DNA of 14,610 nucleotides, taken from contig CAMLGG010000128.1 of NCBI GenBank assembly GCA_946479475.1, positions 1 to 14,610 on the forward strand. The letters run 5' to 3'. The notes beneath the pieces were generated by a model. It was given only the letters and a program-made list of their open reading frames with translations, was not told the origin of the DNA and ran no database searches. Position 1 is the stretch's first letter; each line of letters begins with the position of its first letter. Made by a program: the position numbers and the translations under genes. The DNA comes from an uncultured Ideonella sp. Its GTDB lineage: Bacteria > Pseudomonadota > Gammaproteobacteria > Burkholderiales > Burkholderiaceae. This document shows, in pieces, positions 1 to 6,783 of this stretch.

Positions 1-958
1 AATCCCAGCCGTCGTTGGGCGTGCCCTGGTAGTGCCACTTGATCTGGCCGGTCTTGATGTCGATGGCCACCGTCGAGCAGGAGAACAGGTTGTCGCCCTT
101 GCGCAGGTGGCTGTTCCAGGGGGCCGGGTTGCCGGTGCCGAAGTAGGCCAGGCCGGTCTTGGGATCGAAGGTGCCGCCCAGCCAGGTGGCCGCGCCGCCG
201 GTCTTCCACAGGTCGCCCGGCCAGGTCTGGTTGGTGGTGCCGGAGATGCCGTTCTCGATCTTCTTGCCGTCGGCATCGAACTTGTAGCCCATGTGGCCCT
301 CGACGGTCGGGCGCACCCAGACGAGCCTGCCCGTCTTGGCGTCCCGCGCCTCGACGCGGCCGACCACCCCGAACTCGCCGCCCGAGACGCCGGTCAGGAT
401 GAGGCCGTTGGCGATGATGGGCGCGGCCGTGCTGGAGTAGCCGGCCTGGTAGTCGTCGATCTTCTCCTTCCACTCGACCTCGCCGGTCTCCTGGTTCAGG
501 GCGACGAGCTGCGCATCCAGCGTGCTGAAGATGACGAGGTTGTCGTACAGCGCGGCACCGCGGTTGACCACGTCGCAGCAGGGCATGATGCCCTCGGGCA
601 GGCGGTGCTCGTACTTCCACAGCTTCTTGCCGGTGGTGGCGTCCAGCGCGAACACGCGCGAGTACGACGCCGTCACGAACATCTTGCCGTTGTAGACGAG
701 CGGCTGGCTCTCCTGCCCGCGCTGCTTCTCGCCGCCAAACGAGAAGGCCCAGACGGGCACGAGCTTCGAGACGTTGGAGGTGTTGACCTGCTTGAGCGGC
801 GAGTAACGCTCGCCATCGGTGGACAGGCCCCACGACAGCACGTTCTTGCCGCTGCGGGCGTCGTTCTGGATCATCTGGTCGGTCACCGCGGCCTGGGGGG
901 CGGCGGCGGCGCAGGCCATGGCGGCGAGCGTGAGGGCGCGAAGGGCGGGGAAACGCAT
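1..958 (-). CDS. PQQ-dependent methanol/ethanol-type alcohol dehydrogenase (N-terminal part, cut by window edge)
   Basis: This is a periplasmic quinoprotein that oxidises a primary alcohol to the aldehyde and passes electrons to a cytochrome c. The first 319 residues are present. Residues 1-24 look like a Sec signal peptide ending in an Ala-rich AAAPQAA stretch. The beta-propeller follows, with [16 protein letters not shown] (43-58) and EKQRGQESQ (77-85). The vicinal cysteines C127-C128 sit in PCCDVVNRG, the family's disulfide ring next to PQQ. Metal-ligand positions are E195 in GGEFG and N277 in GTGNPAPWN. The last complete codon is D319 in NDGWD, the catalytic Asp position. From remembered family sequences it resembles ExaA/PedE more than MxaF, and single-subunit Mdh2 of Burkholderiales is a plausible identity (inference). 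Start: ATG at 958 with GGAG eight bases upstream. Full members are about 570-620 residues, so roughly half is missing. Confidence 0.93.
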   Translation of the reverse strand, partial: MRFPALRALTLAAMACAAAAPQAAVTDQMIQNDARSGKNVLSWGLSTDGERYSPLKQVNTSNVSKLVPVWAFSFGGEKQRGQESQPLVYNGKMFVTASYSRVFALDATTGKKLWKYEHRLPEGIMPCCDVVNRGAALYDNLVIFSTLDAQLVALNQETGEVEWKEKIDDYQAGYSSTAAPIIANGLILTGVSGGEFGVVGRVEARDAKTGRLVWVRPTVEGHMGYKFDADGKKIENGISGTTNQTWPGDLWKTGGAATWLGGTFDPKTGLAYFGTGNPAPWNSHLRKGDNLFSCSTVAIDIKTGQIKWHYQGTPNDGWD

Positions 959-966
959 GTCCTTGT

Positions 967-970
967 CTCC
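967..970 (-). promoter_or_regulatory. Ribosome binding site of the PQQ dehydrogenase
   Basis: GGAG read on the minus strand lies eight bases before the ATG at 958, in a leader GGAGACAAGGAC. The same GGAGACAAG string precedes the TonB receptor gene at the other end of the window. It fixes the start of the dehydrogenase. Confidence 0.7.
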
Positions 971-989
971 GGTTTCAGGTGAGGCACCG

Positions 990-1003
990 CGGCAGCACTG
1001 CCG
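990..1003. repeat. Short perfect dyad in the dehydrogenase leader
   Basis: CGGCAG-CA-CTGCCG is a perfect 6-bp inverted repeat with a 2-bp centre, 32 bases upstream of the dehydrogenase start. It lies downstream of the predicted sigma-54 start point, so it would be in the mRNA leader. It could be an operator or chance in GC-rich DNA. Confidence 0.3.
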
Positions 1004-1031
1004 GCGGCGAACGGCGAGCAGCTGATCAAGC

Positions 1032-1046
1032 GCAAAGCCCATGCCA
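1032..1046 (-). promoter_or_regulatory. Candidate sigma-54 (-24/-12) promoter for the PQQ dehydrogenase
   Basis: Read on the minus strand this is TGGCATGGGCTTTGC. The sigma-54 consensus is TGGCAC-N5-TTGC, so only the last base of the -24 element differs (T for C). The invariant GG and GC are exactly 10 bases apart. The predicted start of transcription is near base 1020, giving a leader of about 60 bases before the ATG at 958. It lies in the 222-base gap between the LysR gene and the dehydrogenase. Confidence 0.5.
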
Positions 1047-1119
1047 CTGGCCGTGGGAGACGGAATCGCGTCCGGCCTACGTGGCAACCCTGAATTGGCG
1101 GGCGCTCCTGAAGCCGGCG

Positions 1120-1172
1120 TGTCGCAGCTTGGCGCAACGGCGCGGTCCACCCGGCCGCTCCACGCTGTGACA
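1120..1172. promoter_or_regulatory. Distal inverted repeat, possible enhancer-binding-protein site
   Basis: TGTCGCAGC (1120-1128) and GCTGTGACA (1164-1172) form a 9-base inverted repeat with one mismatch and 35 bases between the arms. The pair is about 100-150 bases upstream of the predicted sigma-54 start point, the usual location of upstream activator sites. No matching activator gene is in the window. The assignment rests on position and symmetry only. Confidence 0.3.
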
Positions 1173-1180
1173 AGCCCGGG

Positions 1181-2098
1181 TCAGCCTTCCTGCAGCGCCG
1201 GCTCGGCCCGCAGGCGCGGTGCCGCGAAGTCGATGAAGGCCCGCACCTTGGCCGCCGCGCGGCGGCCCTCCGGGTACACGAGCTGGACCGGGATGGGCGG
1301 TACCTCGAAGTCCTGCAGCACCCGCACCAGCCGCCCGGCGGCGATGTGGCCGCGCACCTGGTAGGACAGCGCCCGCGCCAGGCCGTGACCGGCGACGGCC
1401 GCGTCGATGGCCACGTCGCCGGCATTGACGAGCAGCGGGGATCGCGGTGCCTGCGCCTCGCGCAGGCCGGATTCGCCGGGCACCGAGAAGGTCCACGCCG
1501 TGGGGGTGGCGCCGCTTTGCGCGAAGAGGAACGCGCGGTGTGTCTTCAGCTCGGAAGGATGCGACGGCGTGCCGTGGGCCTCCAGGTAGGCCGGCGAGCC
1601 CACCACCACGCGCCGCACCGAGCCCACCGGCACCGCGGTGAACGATGAATCGGGCAGATGCGCGATGCGCACCGCGACATCGAAGCCCTCCTCCATCAGA
1701 TTGACCACCCGGTCGACGAACAGGGCCCGCGAAGTGACCTTCGGGTGGCGCGCCAGGAAGTCGAACAGCAAGGGTGCGACATGCAGCCGGCCGAACATCA
1801 CCGAGGCGGTGATCGCCAGTTCGCCCTGCGGCTCGCTGTGCGCGCCGCGCGCTGAGGCCTCGGCTTCGTCCAGCTCGGCCAGGATGCGCCGCGCGTCCTG
1901 CACGAAGCGCTCGCCGACGTCGGTGAGGCGGACATGTCGCGTCGTGCGGTGCAGCAGTCGGGCGCCGAGATGCTGCTCCAGCGCCGCCACCGCCCGCGTC
2001 ACCGCCGGAGCTGAAACGCCCAGCCGGCGGGCAGCCGCCGCGAAGCCGCCGGCTTCAGCGACGGTGACGAAGGTGCGCAGGTGATCGATCTCGGCCAT
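1181..2098 (-). CDS. LysR-type transcriptional regulator
   Basis: This 305-residue protein has the usual LysR length and layout. The N-terminal winged helix-turn-helix begins MAEIDHLRTFVTVAEAGGF, with helices around residues 18-37 (AARRLGVSAPAVTRAVAALE) and the wing LLHRTTRHVRLTD near 48-60. The effector-binding domain fills about residues 90-300. The start is the ATG at 2098. The frame stays open upstream, but that part lies antisense to the neighbouring GST gene. There is no good Shine-Dalgarno sequence. It is divergent from the GST-PNPOx pair across 97 bases, the classic arrangement for a LysR regulator and its targets (inference). It could also act on the dehydrogenase downstream on its own strand. 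The ligand is unknown. Confidence 0.93.
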   Translation of the reverse strand: MAEIDHLRTFVTVAEAGGFAAAARRLGVSAPAVTRAVAALEQHLGARLLHRTTRHVRLTDVGERFVQDARRILAELDEAEASARGAHSEPQGELAITASVMFGRLHVAPLLFDFLARHPKVTSRALFVDRVVNLMEEGFDVAVRIAHLPDSSFTAVPVGSVRRVVVGSPAYLEAHGTPSHPSELKTHRAFLFAQSGATPTAWTFSVPGESGLREAQAPRSPLLVNAGDVAIDAAVAGHGLARALSYQVRGHIAAGRLVRVLQDFEVPPIPVQLVYPEGRRAAAKVRAFIDFAAPRLRAEPALQEG

Positions 2099-2108
2099 TT
2101 CGCAAAGC

Positions 2109-2123
2109 GTAATACTGAAGTAC
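2109..2123. promoter_or_regulatory. Candidate LysR T-N11-A operator
   Basis: Within the 97-base divergent gap is GTA-N9-TAC, giving T2110-N11-A2122. Symmetric matches inside the spacer give the pattern GTA.T.C.G.A.TAC. This fits the general LysR box, and it lies 11 bases upstream of the regulator start, as expected for autoregulation. The motif is short and loose, so chance is possible. Confidence 0.35.
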
Positions 2124-2195
2124 AGACTGCGGTGATTCTGCTCCTGGCCCGAAATGCCTATCGTCCGGCATTCCCAGCCACCGAGGATCCAAACC

Positions 2196-2819
2196 ATGTC
2201 CATGCGCCTGTACCGCTTTGCCCTTTCCGGCCATGCCCACCGCGCCGAGCTGATGCTGTCCCTGCTCGGCCTGCAAGTCGAACTGGTCGACGTCGACCTG
2301 GCCCGGGGCGAGCAGCGCGAGGCTGCCTTCCTGGCCCGCAACCCTTTCGGCCAGGTACCGGTCCTGGAGGACGGCGACGTGACGATCGCCGACAGCAATG
2401 CCATCCTGGTCTACCTGGCCATGCGACACGACGCGAGCGGCCGGTGGCTGCCGCGCGACCCGGTCGGCGCCGCCCGCGTCCAACGCTGGCTGAGCGTGGC
2501 CGCCGGCCAGCTGGCCAACGGCCCGGCGATGGCACGCGCCGAGGTGGTGTTCAAGCGCGAGCGCGACCCGCAGCGCCACGCCGTCGCGGCCCGCCTGTTC
2601 GGCTTGATGGAGCAGCACCTGGCGGCGCAGGCGTACCTGGCCGGCGACCAGCCGACCATTGCCGATGTGGCGCTCTACTCCTACACCTCCCACGCGCCGG
2701 AGGGCGGCATCTCGCTGGAGCCCTACCCGGCCATCCGAGCCTGGCTGGCTCGCATCGAGGCCCGGCCCGGCTTCGTCGGGATGGCGCGCCAGCCCGACGC
2801 GCCCGCGCTGGCGGCCTGA
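2196..2819 (+). CDS. Glutathione S-transferase family protein
   Basis: This 207-residue cytosolic protein has the two-domain GST architecture. The N-terminal thioredoxin-like domain (about 1-80) carries SGHAHRAELML after the first strand, NPFGQVPVL with the cis-proline at P55, and the glutathione gamma-glutamyl-binding pair D66-S67 in TIADSNAILVYL. The all-helical C-terminal domain includes AGDQPTIADVALYSY, a typical GST N-capping region. The start chosen is the ATG at 2196 with GAGG nine bases upstream; a second ATG at 2202 is possible. The PNPOx-like gene follows after three bases, so the pair is probably co-transcribed and translationally coupled. The substrate cannot be told from sequence. 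Confidence 0.9.
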   Translation: MSMRLYRFALSGHAHRAELMLSLLGLQVELVDVDLARGEQREAAFLARNPFGQVPVLEDGDVTIADSNAILVYLAMRHDASGRWLPRDPVGAARVQRWLSVAAGQLANGPAMARAEVVFKRERDPQRHAVAARLFGLMEQHLAAQAYLAGDQPTIADVALYSYTSHAPEGGISLEPYPAIRAWLARIEARPGFVGMARQPDAPALAA

Positions 2820-2822
2820 GCC

Positions 2823-3806
2823 ATGGCGGCCCAGGAGCTCCTGCCCGGCTGGCCGCATGCCGAGCCGGCCTTCCATGCCGGCGAACGGGCGATGCAGGCC
2901 CGCGCGGGCGTGGCCGAGCGCATGGCCGAGATCGGCCAGCGCGTCGTCCGGGCCGAGATGCCCGACCAGCATCGCGAGCTGTTCGAGAAGCTGCCCTTCA
3001 TGCTGGTGGGAGCGCTCGACGGCGATGGCCGCCCCTGGGCGACGATGGCGGCAGGCCCCCGCGGCTTCGTGCGCAGTCCGGACGCGCACAGCCTGGAGAT
3101 GGGAACCCGTCCGATCGGGGAAGCCACGCTCGGGCTGCAACTGGCCCCCGGCAGCGCCGTCGGCCTGCTCGGCATCGAGCCGCCGACGCGCCGCCGCAAC
3201 CGGGCCAACGGCATCGTCACCTCTGCCTCCGGCGCCGACTCGCTGGCCGTGCGGGTGCTGCAGAGCTTCGGCAACTGCCCGAAGTACATCCAGGCCCGGG
3301 ACGTGTCATGGACAAGGACCGTCCAGCCTGAGCCGGAGCCCAGACCGATCGGCTCTCTTCTGCCGGCCGAGGGCGAGGCGCTGGTCCGCGACGCGGACAC
3401 CTTCTTCATCGCCACGGCTTCGCCGGGCACGCCGCAGGGCGCGGCCAACGGCGGCCTCGACGTCTCCCACCGCGGCGGCCTGCCCGGCTTCGTCCGCGTC
3501 GAGCGGGTCGAGGGCCGGACGGTGCTGACGATCCCGGACTACAGCGGCAACTTCTTCTTCAACACCCTCGGCAACATCGCCGCCCATCCCCGCGCCGGCC
3601 TGCTCTTCGCCGACTGGGTGAAGGCCGACCTGTGGTGCCTCACGGGCGAAGCCGAAGTGCTGTGGGACGCCGACCTGGTTTCCGGATTCCCGGGCGCCGC
3701 CCGCCTGCTGCGGTTCCGGCTGGAAAGGGGCTGGCACCTGCCGCAGGCCCTGCCGCTGCTCGCGGGCGAGCCGGCCTTCGCGCCGCAGTTCGAACGCCCC
3801 GCCTGA
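2823..3806 (+). CDS. Pyridoxamine 5'-phosphate oxidase (PNPOx)-like flavin-binding protein
   Basis: This 327-residue protein has two split-barrel, FMN-binding-like halves. The first (about 50-160) contains LPFMLVGALDGDGRPWATM, RRRNRANG (124-130) and FGNCPKYIQ (149-157). The second (about 185-295) contains DTFFIATA and PDYSGNFFFNTLGNI (238-252). These motifs mark the PNPOx-like group often found next to or fused with reductase domains; no such fusion is present here. It is not pdxH, the vitamin B6 biosynthetic oxidase, because length and motifs differ. A flavin- or heme-binding redox role is inferred. It begins three bases after the GST stop and has little Shine-Dalgarno sequence of its own. 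Its TGA abuts the TGA of the opposing decarboxylase gene with no base between. Confidence 0.85.
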   Translation: MAAQELLPGWPHAEPAFHAGERAMQARAGVAERMAEIGQRVVRAEMPDQHRELFEKLPFMLVGALDGDGRPWATMAAGPRGFVRSPDAHSLEMGTRPIGEATLGLQLAPGSAVGLLGIEPPTRRRNRANGIVTSASGADSLAVRVLQSFGNCPKYIQARDVSWTRTVQPEPEPRPIGSLLPAEGEALVRDADTFFIATASPGTPQGAANGGLDVSHRGGLPGFVRVERVEGRTVLTIPDYSGNFFFNTLGNIAAHPRAGLLFADWVKADLWCLTGEAEVLWDADLVSGFPGAARLLRFRLERGWHLPQALPLLAGEPAFAPQFERPA

Positions 3807-5165
3807 TCAGGCGCCGCCAGCCGCGGCCACCCGCAGCATGGCCGCCAGGCTTTGCTCCACGTCCTCCTCCGTCGTGGCCCACGACGACACGCTGATGCGC
3901 ATCGCCGTGTGGCCCTGCCACTCGGTCACGCCGCACCAGCAGGTGCCCTCTTCCTGCAGCGCGGCGATCACGCGGCGCGTCCGCGCGGCATCGCCGAAGC
4001 TGACCAGCACCTGGTTCAGCACCACCTCGTTGTGGACGACGTGCCCGGCCTCCGACAGGCCCCGTGCGAACCGCCGGGCATGCCGGCAACACCGTTCGAC
4101 CAGCTCGGCGACGCCCTCGCGGCCCAATGCACTGAGCGCGGCCCAGACGTCGACGCCGCGCGCCCGGCGCGACAGCTCCGGCGTGTAGTCCGAAGGCACT
4201 CGCACCTCGCCGGCGGGCGGCAGGTAGGCCGCGGTGACGGACATCGCGGCGCGCAGCGCCTCGCCATCGCGCACGAAGGCCAGGCCGCTGTCATAGGGCA
4301 CGTTCAGCCACTTGTGGGCATCGGTGGCCCAGGAGTCGGCCTGCTCGATGCCCTCGCACAGGCCGCGCAGCGCGGGGGACGATCGGGCCCACAGGCCGAA
4401 GGCGCCGTCCACGTGCACCCAGGCGCCCGACTCGCGCGCGCGCTCGCACAAGGGCCCCACGGGATCGAACGCGCCGGTGTTCACGTTGCCCGCCTGCAGG
4501 CAAAGGATGGCCGGACCGGACAGGGCCGGCAGGCGCTCGGGCCGCATGCGGCCTTGCGAGTCGGTCGGCACCCGCAGCACCCGGCGGCGGCCCAGCCCGA
4601 GAACGCCGAGCGCCTTGATGAGCGTGGGGTGCGCCTCTTCGCCGACGACCACCGTGATCGGCGGCGCGCCGAACAGGCCGTCCGCCTCGACATCCCAGCC
4701 CGCTCGCGCAAGTACCGCGTGCCGCGCGGCAGCCAGGCCGCAGAGGTTGGCCTGGGTCGCGCCCGTCACGAAGGCGCCTGCCGCATCGGCGGGCAGGCCG
4801 AGCAGCTCCAGCAGCCAGCGCAGGGCCATCCGTTCGAAGGCGGCGGCACCGGGGGCCGGACCGGGCGATGCAGCGTTCTGGTCCCACGCCGTGGCGAGCC
4901 AGTTGGCGGCCAGCGCCGCCGGCAGGACGCCGCCGATGACGAAGCCGAAGTAGCGGCCGCCGGCGGACGCCGACGTGGCCGGCGAGCCGAGCTCGTCGAT
5001 GCGACGCAGGATGGCCTCGGCCGGCTGCGGCAGCTGCGGCATCGGCTCCTCGAGCTCCTGCAGCCGGGCGACCGCCCCGGCCGTCGGCGCGACGGCGCGC
5101 GCCGACAAGCCTTCGAGATAGCGTGACGCGCGGCGGGCGGCGTCGTCCAGGAGGGGATTCGTCAT
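3807..5165 (-). CDS. PLP-dependent (group II) amino acid decarboxylase
   Basis: This 452-residue enzyme belongs to the glutamate/aromatic/diaminobutyrate decarboxylase superfamily (fold type I). Visible landmarks are GATQAN (135-140) for the phosphate-binding area, H179 in EEAHPTLIKAL that stacks on the cofactor, AGNVNTGAFD (225-234), D253 in HVDGAFG that pairs with the pyridine nitrogen, and the Schiff-base lysine K285 in TDAHKWLNVPYDSG. The substrate is not predictable from these motifs. The start is the ATG at 5165, which overlaps the mxaL stop in an ATGA tetranucleotide, so it is translationally coupled as the last gene of the mxa operon. That position is unusual, since no decarboxylase is a known member of the MxaRSACKL set. 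An aminotransferase-like or cysteine-desulfurase-like activity is less likely given the decarboxylase-type HVDGA and HKW motifs. Confidence 0.9.
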   Translation of the reverse strand: MTNPLLDDAARRASRYLEGLSARAVAPTAGAVARLQELEEPMPQLPQPAEAILRRIDELGSPATSASAGGRYFGFVIGGVLPAALAANWLATAWDQNAASPGPAPGAAAFERMALRWLLELLGLPADAAGAFVTGATQANLCGLAAARHAVLARAGWDVEADGLFGAPPITVVVGEEAHPTLIKALGVLGLGRRRVLRVPTDSQGRMRPERLPALSGPAILCLQAGNVNTGAFDPVGPLCERARESGAWVHVDGAFGLWARSSPALRGLCEGIEQADSWATDAHKWLNVPYDSGLAFVRDGEALRAAMSVTAAYLPPAGEVRVPSDYTPELSRRARGVDVWAALSALGREGVAELVERCCRHARRFARGLSEAGHVVHNEVVLNQVLVSFGDAARTRRVIAALQEEGTCWCGVTEWQGHTAMRISVSSWATTEEDVEQSLAAMLRVAAAGGA

Positions 5166-6241
5166 GGATCTCTTCGGGGCTGCAGGGAGGCCGGCGGCGA
5201 TTGTCGCCAGCGCTGCGCCCAGGAGGGCTTCGCCAGCCGGGAACCCAGCCAGGCCGACAAGCGCCGCGCGGGCAGCTGGAGGTGGCGGGCCAGCAGCAGG
5301 CACAGGGCCAGTCCGGCCAGCCAGGGCCGGAGGTCCGCCTGCGCCCTCACCGGCCGCGCCAGGGCGGGGGCGGTCAGTGCCCGGGCGAGGCCGTCGCCGT
5401 CGAGGAGGCGGTGGTAGCCCAGGCCCTGCTCGTTGGCGAGCAGCCGCAGGTAGCCCTCGCGCAGCGACGACAGGTGCTCGCTGCCCGGCGTGGCGCCCGG
5501 CAGGGCCGCGGCGGGCCTGCTGTCGTCGACGAACTTCTCGCGCACGCTGGTCCCGCGGCCCTCGCTGTAGACATCGGTCTGCGCCACCTCGTCGGCCCCC
5601 CAGAAGCCCAGGGCGCGGCCGGAAGGATCCACCTTCGGGATGGGCTGCGGCACCAGCCCGCCCACGCCCACCAGCAGCCCGGGCACCTCGCCCGGCTTGT
5701 CGTCGAAGGACGGCCTGTGCCGCGGGTTCAGCGGCGGCGCCTCGTGGCCGTCGGTCACGAACACCAGCGAAGGCTTGTCCTCCAGCAGTCGCGCGATGCC
5801 CAGGCCGCTGTGCAGGCCCTTGGCGACCTCGCTGTTGCCGCTCCAGGCCATCTGGCCGTCGATGCGGCCCAGCGTCGAGCGCAGCTCGACGAGCCCGGAG
5901 CAGACCTCGATCGGGGCGAGCAGCAGGAAGGAGCGGTACTCGGTGAAGATCGCCCAGCCCACCTTGGAGCCGCAGGGCAGCTCGCGCAGCGACTGGCCGA
6001 GCGCGTGCTTGGCGAAGGCCAGGCGCGAGGCGGGGCGGCCTTCGAGCAGCTCGTCCTGCACGTTCATGCTCTGGGTGACGTCCAGGACGATGACGTGGTC
6101 GAACAAGGCCCGGTCGACCTCGATGGCGGGCTGCGCGAAGCAGGCGGCGAGCGCGACAGCCGCACCGCCGAGCTGCCAGCGGTCGGCCTCGCGACGCACC
6201 GAGGCGGTCATCTGCGTGAACGCGGGCAGGCGCCGCCTCAC
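5162..6241 (-). CDS. mxaL: MxaL-like von Willebrand factor A protein of methanol dehydrogenase maturation
   Basis: MxaL is a membrane-anchored VWA protein needed, with MxaA, C and K, to give active calcium-containing methanol dehydrogenase. Here 359 residues are read from the GTG at 6241, which overlaps the mxaK stop as GTGA. An ATG at 6211 would give 349 residues but has no Shine-Dalgarno nearby. A hydrophobic segment lies at about 24-38. The VWA domain (about 48-240) follows, with a metal-ion site variant DVTQSM (D54, T56, S58 instead of DxSxS) and D164 in FVTDGHE. A second hydrophobic stretch lies near 306-318. The C-terminal tail is basic. The assignment rests on the VWA content together with gene order R-S-A-C-K-L. 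It is coupled to the decarboxylase gene by an ATGA overlap. Confidence 0.85.
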   Translation of the reverse strand: MRRRLPAFTQMTASVRREADRWQLGGAAVALAACFAQPAIEVDRALFDHVIVLDVTQSMNVQDELLEGRPASRLAFAKHALGQSLRELPCGSKVGWAIFTEYRSFLLLAPIEVCSGLVELRSTLGRIDGQMAWSGNSEVAKGLHSGLGIARLLEDKPSLVFVTDGHEAPPLNPRHRPSFDDKPGEVPGLLVGVGGLVPQPIPKVDPSGRALGFWGADEVAQTDVYSEGRGTSVREKFVDDSRPAAALPGATPGSEHLSSLREGYLRLLANEQGLGYHRLLDGDGLARALTAPALARPVRAQADLRPWLAGLALCLLLARHLQLPARRLSAWLGSRLAKPSWAQRWRQSPPASLQPRRDP

Positions 6242-6783
6242 GGCAACCCCGGCGTGTAGCCACGCATCGTGGTGGCGGCCCGCTCTGCCCGCTTGGACTC
6301 CTCGCCCGAGGCGGGATCGATCTCTTGCGGGTCGGGCAGCAGACGCTGCGCCCGCTCCAGGTTGTAGCGGGCATCCCAGTGGCCGGGGTCGCGGCGCAGC
6401 ACCTCCCGGTAGTTCTCCTTCGCCAGCTCGATCAGCGCGATGGCCTGGCCCGCCTGCGAACCGTCGCGCAGCCGCAGGGCCTGGCGCATCAGCAGGTTGC
6501 CGCTGTTGAACCGCGCGGCCTGCCCCAGCGGCGTGTCGGTCTCCAGAGCCTGGTAGCGCTTGAGCGCCTGGTCGAACTCGCCGCGGGCGGCCAGCGCAAA
6601 GGCGTGGGCGAACTGCAGCTCGGGCGCGGCTTCGGGCGGCGGCGGCGCGGGCTGGCCGGCCTCGATCTGCGCATTGAGCTTCTCCAGGCGCCTCGTCCGC
6701 GCGGTGTCCACGGCCGCGACGGCAGCGGTCACCGCCAGGGCGATCCACACGGTGCGGGTCGCACGCGACGAGATCAGGCCCAT
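6238..6783 (-). CDS. mxaK: MxaK-like membrane-anchored TPR protein
   Basis: This 181-residue protein has an uncleaved N-terminal membrane helix at about 11-25 and a Pro-rich linker (45-54). Periplasmic TPR-like helices follow, with FAHAFALAARGEFDQALKRY (58-77) and the repeat ending in DPGHWDARYNLERAQRLL (132-149). MxaK is a small protein of the methanol dehydrogenase maturation set with this kind of layout. The name is assigned mainly from its place between mxaC and mxaL. The start at 6783 is well supported by GGAGGT six bases upstream. The gene overlaps the end of mxaC by 10 bases. Acting as a scaffold between the two VWA proteins is an inference from the TPR fold. Confidence 0.82.
   Translation of the reverse strand: MGLISSRATRTVWIALAVTAAVAAVDTARTRRLEKLNAQIEAGQPAPPPPEAAPELQFAHAFALAARGEFDQALKRYQALETDTPLGQAARFNSGNLLMRQALRLRDGSQAGQAIALIELAKENYREVLRRDPGHWDARYNLERAQRLLPDPQEIDPASGEESKRAERAATTMRGYTPGLP

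Noticed and set aside
32..982. Plus-strand open frame of 316 codons over the dehydrogenase
   Set aside because: The minus strand encodes an unmistakable PQQ dehydrogenase; the plus frame is its antisense shadow.
2099..2404. N-terminal extension of the LysR protein to 407 residues
   Set aside because: The extension is antisense to the GST gene and lacks LysR features; the helix-turn-helix domain begins properly at the ATG at 2098.
2055..3140. Minus-strand open frame of 361 codons over the GST and PNPOx genes
   Set aside because: Both plus-strand genes have clear motifs; the antisense product is His/Arg/Gly-rich and has no domain.
3852..5126. Open frame of 424 codons on the plus strand antisense to the decarboxylase
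   Set aside because: The decarboxylase on the other strand has all PLP-enzyme motifs; the antisense translation has none and is a codon-bias shadow.
3807..6374. Apparent 855-residue protein, a fusion upstream of the decarboxylase
   Set aside because: The decarboxylase frame merely stays open through mxaL and mxaK. The added part is Arg/Ala-rich and overlaps the VWA gene in its true frame. The ATG at 5165 fits family length.
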